A stretch of DNA of 64,000 bases from Planctomycetaceae bacterium (GTDB lineage: Bacteria; Planctomycetota; Phycisphaerae; Phycisphaerales; SM1A02): the NCBI GenBank assembly GCA_002685335.1, contig NYWY01000038.1:25041-89040 (forward strand). The letters are read 5' to 3'. The position numbers were made by a program, and so were the translations under genes. Positions 60,380-64,000 of the stretch are shown in pieces. A model generated the notes under the pieces. It was not told the DNA's origin, did no database searches, and saw only the letters and a list, made by a program, of their open reading frames with translations. Positions within the stretch are counted from its first letter, which is position 1. Each line of letters opens with the position of its first letter.

Positions 60380-62086
60380 ATGGGTCTCAACGGTGCCTTG
60401 CAGATCGGCCGCTCGGCCATTCTCACCAGTCAGGCTGCGATCAGCGTGGCCGGCAACAACATGGCCAATGCGGCCACCCCCGGCTACCACCGCCAGATCG
60501 CGAACCTGACGCCGAGTCGTCCCGAGGCGATCGGTCGAAACCAGTTCGTGGGCAGCGGGGTGTCGCTGGTCAGCGTGAACCGAGCGATCGATCATGCCCT
60601 GCAGTCGCGGCTTCGCGATGCGATCAGCGACGAGAACTCGGCCGGCATCGATCAGCGGTTCCTGTCCGCGGTCGAGACCATTCAGAACGAACTCTCCCAG
60701 GACGATCTCTCGTCCCGGCTGTCGACCTTCTTCAACGCCTTCAGTGAACTCGCGAACAACCCCCTGGACAACGCGATCCGCACCGTGGTCATCCAGCAGG
60801 GGGTGAGTGTCGCGGATCACGTGAACATGATCCGGGACGAGTACGTCACCCTGCGGGAGGAATCCGATCGGGCCCTCGGAACGTCGGTCGACCGGGTCGA
60901 CGGTCTGCTGGGCGAGATCGCGACCATGAATCAGCAGATCGCCGCGGCCGAAGGAGGCCAGGGCGGTACGACCGGAGGTGCGAACAGTCTTCGCGACCGG
61001 CGAGACCAGTTGATCGACGAACTCGCAGGCTTCATCGACGTCACGACCATCGATCAGCCCAATGGGGCGGTGGACATCCTCGTGGGATCGACCCCTCTGG
61101 TGCTGGCGGGTGAGAGTCGCGGGATCCAGCTCCGGAAGGAGAGCGGTCCCGAAGGAATCGAAGTCTCGGTCAGGGTGGGTGACGACGGAACGCTGCTGGA
61201 CATCAAGTCAGGGTCGATCGGAGCCCTGGTCCGTCAGCGGGACGAGACGGTGAATCCCGCGATCGAGGCGATCGACGAGTTCGCCGGTCAACTCGCCTTC
61301 CAGGTCAACCGCGTGCATTCACAGGGACAGGGTGAGTCACTTCGTTCGGAATTCACCGGTTCGATCGGACTCGCGGATCCTGCGGCGAACCTGAACGGCA
61401 GTTACTCGGGACTCCCGTGGGCGATCGAGAACGGAACCTTCGAGATTCACGTGGTGGATCCCGAAAGCGGCAACCGGACCACCCATCAGGTGGCGGTCGA
61501 TCCCCAGAACGACAGCATGCAGGACGTCGTCGATCGCATCAACCTGGAGATCGGAGGCACCGAGGTCTCCGCCTCGATCACCGCGAACGGCGAATTCAAG
61601 ATCGCGGCCGCGACCGGGCGACAGATCGCCTTCAGCGACGACTCCAGCGGTTTCCTCGCCGCGGTCGGCGTCAACGGATTCTTCACCGGCACCGACGCCG
61701 CCGATCTGGCGGTGGCGGGAGACCTCTTGGACGATCCGTCGCTGCTTTCGATCACCAACGACTTCACGCCCGGCGGCAACGGGGCCGCCCTCGCGATGGT
61801 CGAGCTCGAGGATGCGGGGATCGATTCGTTCGGCGGACGAAGCCTGCGCGAGAAGTGGCAGTCCTCGGTCAATGAACTCGCGGTGCGGACCAGCGCTGCC
61901 AACACGTCGCTGGAATCCAGCCGGCTTGTGCGAGCCAATCTCGACGCCCAGAGTCAATCCGTGAGCGGCGTCAGCATCGACGAAGAAGCGATCGACCTGA
62001 TGACCCTGCAGCGTCAGTTCCAGGCTGCGGCCCGTTTCGTCAGCGTGATCGATGAAGCCATGCAGACCCTCCTCAGCATCGTCTGA
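60380..62086 (+). CDS. flgK: Flagellar hook-filament junction protein FlgK
   Basis: This 568-residue protein has the flagellar rod/hook N-terminal signature ILTSQAAISVAGNNMANAATPGYHRQ and the C-terminal helix SVSGVSIDEEAIDLMTLQRQFQAAARFVSVIDEAMQTLLSIV. Both are hallmark parts of FlgK. The middle has DRRDQLIDELAGFIDVTTIDQPNG, also typical. It sits at the hook-filament junction outside the cell. GAGGAGG lies just upstream of the ATG. It lies between the FlgN-like gene and flgL, the usual order. Confidence 0.95.
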   Translation: MGLNGALQIGRSAILTSQAAISVAGNNMANAATPGYHRQIANLTPSRPEAIGRNQFVGSGVSLVSVNRAIDHALQSRLRDAISDENSAGIDQRFLSAVETIQNELSQDDLSSRLSTFFNAFSELANNPLDNAIRTVVIQQGVSVADHVNMIRDEYVTLREESDRALGTSVDRVDGLLGEIATMNQQIAAAEGGQGGTTGGANSLRDRRDQLIDELAGFIDVTTIDQPNGAVDILVGSTPLVLAGESRGIQLRKESGPEGIEVSVRVGDDGTLLDIKSGSIGALVRQRDETVNPAIEAIDEFAGQLAFQVNRVHSQGQGESLRSEFTGSIGLADPAANLNGSYSGLPWAIENGTFEIHVVDPESGNRTTHQVAVDPQNDSMQDVVDRINLEIGGTEVSASITANGEFKIAAATGRQIAFSDDSSGFLAAVGVNGFFTGTDAADLAVAGDLLDDPSLLSITNDFTPGGNGAALAMVELEDAGIDSFGGRSLREKWQSSVNELAVRTSAANTSLESSRLVRANLDAQSQSVSGVSIDEEAIDLMTLQRQFQAAARFVSVIDEAMQTLLSIV

Positions 62087-62105
62087 CCTTGGATCGGAGT
62101 TCGAC

Positions 62106-64000
62106 ATGAGTAGCATTTCCTCTTCGTTCGCCCGGGTTCCGAACCTGCTCGCGTCTCAGACCGTGCTGGGCTCGATCACTCGCAGCAACAACGCGATGCT
62201 TCAACTCCAGGTGCAACTCGCCTCGGGACGGGAGATTCTCCGGCCCAGCGACGATCCGATCAGTGCGGGCAGCATCGCGGTGCTCGACGACGTCCTGGAG
62301 CGGCGCGATCAGCGATCGAGGAATCTTTCGGAGGCGTCGGCGGTGCTCGGCACCCTTGATTCGGCCCTCGGGGACGTGAACGACCTTCTGCTGGAAGCCA
62401 AGGGCGTGGGGCTGTCGCAGGTCGGCATCGGCAGTGACGCCGATACCCGTCGAAATCAGGCCCTGGTGATCGATTCCATTCTGCAGAGCATGCAGGGCAT
62501 CGGAAATCGGGATCATCGGGGTGTCCACTACTTCGCGGGCAGTGCCGTTGGAGCCACTCCATTCGAAGGCCTGCTCGGGGGTATCCGGTACGCCGGATCG
62601 GGCAATGGTGCGGTGAACGACATCGGACTCGGGGGTTCGACCCCGATCACCATGTCCGGGGAACGGGCGTTCGGGGCGGTGAGCGCCCGGCTCGAGGGCG
62701 ATCGGGATCTCGATCCGGATGCCCAGCCGTCGACCGGCCTCGAGGATCTGGATGGGGCGCGTGGACTCGGAATCGCTCCGGGCACCGTGACGGTGACCGT
62801 GAATGGCAGTCCGATCGACGTGGATCTCACGGACGCGGCGACGTTGGAGGATGTCCGCGTCCGGATCGAGGATGCGATTCGAAACATCGACGGAGGAGCG
62901 GTGGTCGATCTGGATCCCGCCACCGGCGATCGACTCCGGATCTCGCCGTCCCCCGGATTCGACGTCACGATCACCGAGGCCGGCGATTCGACGACCGCCT
63001 CGGATCTCGGAATCGATGCGACGTTCCCCGGCGGGGTCGCGACCACCGGAGCGGATCTCCGACCGCAGCTCACCTGGTCGACGCCGGTCTCCGGACTCTC
63101 CGGCGTTGACACGCCCCTGGGCACCATCCGGATCGGAAACGCTGGTCAGTTCCGTGACGTGGATCTCTCCGGGGTGGAGACGATGCAGGACCTCCGAAAC
63201 CGGGTCGACGAACTGGGACTCGGGGTCCGGGTGGAAATCGCGGATTCAGGCGATCGGATCCAGTTCCGAAACGAACTCTCCGGGGGTGCGATGTCGATCT
63301 CGGAAGTCGGTGGAGGCTCGACCGCCACCCAGCTGGGGGTTCGCTCCTTCTCCGGCGCCACCCGCCTGGAGGACTTCAACGACGGTCGGGGGGTTGAAAT
63401 CCTCTCGGGTGGCATTGATCCGTTGAGTGGGCTCGCCGATCCCGACCGGGATGTCGATTTCACGATCGGGTTGCATGACGGTCGGAGTTTCGACGTCGAC
63501 CTGGTGGGAGCCGAGGACGTCGATGACGTGATGAATGCGATCGATGCCGCGGCCACCGCGGCCGGAATCGCGATTCCCGGCGACTTCGACGTCTCGCTCG
63601 CGGCAGACGGAAACGGGCTGGTGCTCACCGACGGAACCGCGGGGGGCGATCCGCTCGCCGTGACCGCCCGGAACAACAGCAGCGCGGCCGCCGATCTGGG
63701 AATCCGCCAATCCACCACCAGCGCAAGCATTGCGGGTGAAGACCGCGCAACGGTGGCCGTCGATGGTGTCTTCGCGCACCTGATCGCCCTTCGGGACGCC
63801 TTGATGAGCGATGACGAGTCTGGCATCGCCTTTGCAACAGGGAATCTTGAATCGGATATCGCCCGTGCCACCGAAGCTCGTGCCGAGGTTGGTGTGAGGG
63901 CCCAGCGGGTCGAGGCAGCTCTGACCCGCGAAGAGGATCTCAAGGTGCAGGACCTTTCGCTCAAATCGACGCTCCAGGATCTGGACATCACCGATGCGGC
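62106..64000 (+). CDS. flgL: Flagellar hook-associated protein FlgL, enlarged (3' end outside window)
   Basis: The frame runs open from ATG 62106 to the right edge, at least 631 residues, with GGAG 6 nt upstream of the start. The N-terminus is flagellin-like: LLASQTVLGSITRSNNAMLQ, then LASGREILRPSDDPISAGSIAVLD. Near the edge the coiled segment ESDIARATEARAEVGVRAQRVEA and LTREEDLKVQDLSLKSTLQDLDITDA is the matching C-terminal helix. Typical FlgL is about 300 residues. The extra part (about 200-560) consists of repeated flagellin-insert-like modules of the type 'VTVTVNGSPIDVDLTDAATLEDVRVRIEDAI', then 'FRDVDLSGVETMQDLRNRVDEL' and 'FTIGLHDGRSFDVDLVGAEDVDDVMNAI'. It lies 19 bases after flgK. The end lies beyond the window. 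Confidence 0.92.
   Translation, partial: MSSISSSFARVPNLLASQTVLGSITRSNNAMLQLQVQLASGREILRPSDDPISAGSIAVLDDVLERRDQRSRNLSEASAVLGTLDSALGDVNDLLLEAKGVGLSQVGIGSDADTRRNQALVIDSILQSMQGIGNRDHRGVHYFAGSAVGATPFEGLLGGIRYAGSGNGAVNDIGLGGSTPITMSGERAFGAVSARLEGDRDLDPDAQPSTGLEDLDGARGLGIAPGTVTVTVNGSPIDVDLTDAATLEDVRVRIEDAIRNIDGGAVVDLDPATGDRLRISPSPGFDVTITEAGDSTTASDLGIDATFPGGVATTGADLRPQLTWSTPVSGLSGVDTPLGTIRIGNAGQFRDVDLSGVETMQDLRNRVDELGLGVRVEIADSGDRIQFRNELSGGAMSISEVGGGSTATQLGVRSFSGATRLEDFNDGRGVEILSGGIDPLSGLADPDRDVDFTIGLHDGRSFDVDLVGAEDVDDVMNAIDAAATAAGIAIPGDFDVSLAADGNGLVLTDGTAGGDPLAVTARNNSSAAADLGIRQSTTSASIAGEDRATVAVDGVFAHLIALRDALMSDDESGIAFATGNLESDIARATEARAEVGVRAQRVEAALTREEDLKVQDLSLKSTLQDLDITDA

Noticed and set aside
1..64000. 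CRISPR arrays, tRNA, rRNA, insertion sequences, prophage genes
   Set aside because: No regularly spaced repeats, cloverleaf-like genes, transposase or phage motifs were noticed on reading; a covariance or profile search was not possible here.

Overview
The window is a high-GC bacterial chromosome segment with dense gene packing, many ATGA/TTGA stop-start overlaps, and some GTG or TTG starts. The best guess for the host is a marine planctomycete of the class Phycisphaerae. Three observations support this. Two secreted proteins end in dockerin-like repeats built around GADLGLMIAAWG. A staphyloxanthin-type C30 carotenoid cluster sits beside Gram-negative LPS and flagellar genes. FG-GAP/CRTAC1 (ASPIC/UnbV) proteins are abundant. 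No rRNA, tRNA, CRISPR array, phage module or insertion sequence was seen. The taxonomic call is inference from gene content only.

Layout, 1-12.5 kb: an LpxL-type acyltransferase cut by the left edge, a coiled-coil membrane protein, a PilB/GspE ATPase, a FIST-domain protein, rpsT, a CPBP protease, a Ser/Thr kinase, kdsC, and a very large LptC/OstA-like protein. 12.5-20.3 kb: tryptophan 2,3-dioxygenase joined to a CrtP-like oxidase. Divergent from these are an aldehyde dehydrogenase, a CrtN-like desaturase, an acyltransferase and a GT2 glycosyltransferase, the full set of late steps expected for a staphyloxanthin-like C30 carotenoid. 20.3-27.3 kb: a DUF2339 membrane protein, a ligase-associated Lhr-type helicase, a frameshifted PdeM-type phosphoesterase, and a decayed ABC-exporter remnant.

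27.3-40 kb is a redox and cell-surface island. It holds a 2Fe-2S ferredoxin, a fusion of membrane domain, five c-type hemes and C-terminal helical repeats followed by a CRTAC1 protein, a minus-strand pair of dockerin-bearing secreted proteins (one a di-heme oxidoreductase), and then a second pair of TPR lipoprotein and CRTAC1 lipoprotein. 40-47.4 kb: cardiolipin synthase, greA, a membrane protein, and the murC-murB-ddl-ftsQ peptidoglycan/division operon. 47.4-52 kb: a sigma54-dependent response regulator and a four-gene prepilin operon. 52.2-58.1 kb: LptF/LptG-like permeases, a SurA-like lipoprotein and a GT-C-type membrane glycosyltransferase. 58.1 kb to the end: the flagellar operon flgI-flgJ-flgN-flgK-flgL, preceded by a near-consensus sigma54 promoter. 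FlgL is about twice its usual length.

Envelope biology ties the window together: lipid A acylation, Kdo synthesis (KdsC), LPS transport (LptC/F/G-like), peptidoglycan precursors, pili, flagella and membrane carotenoids. Frequent antisense open frames are a by-product of high GC and were discounted.
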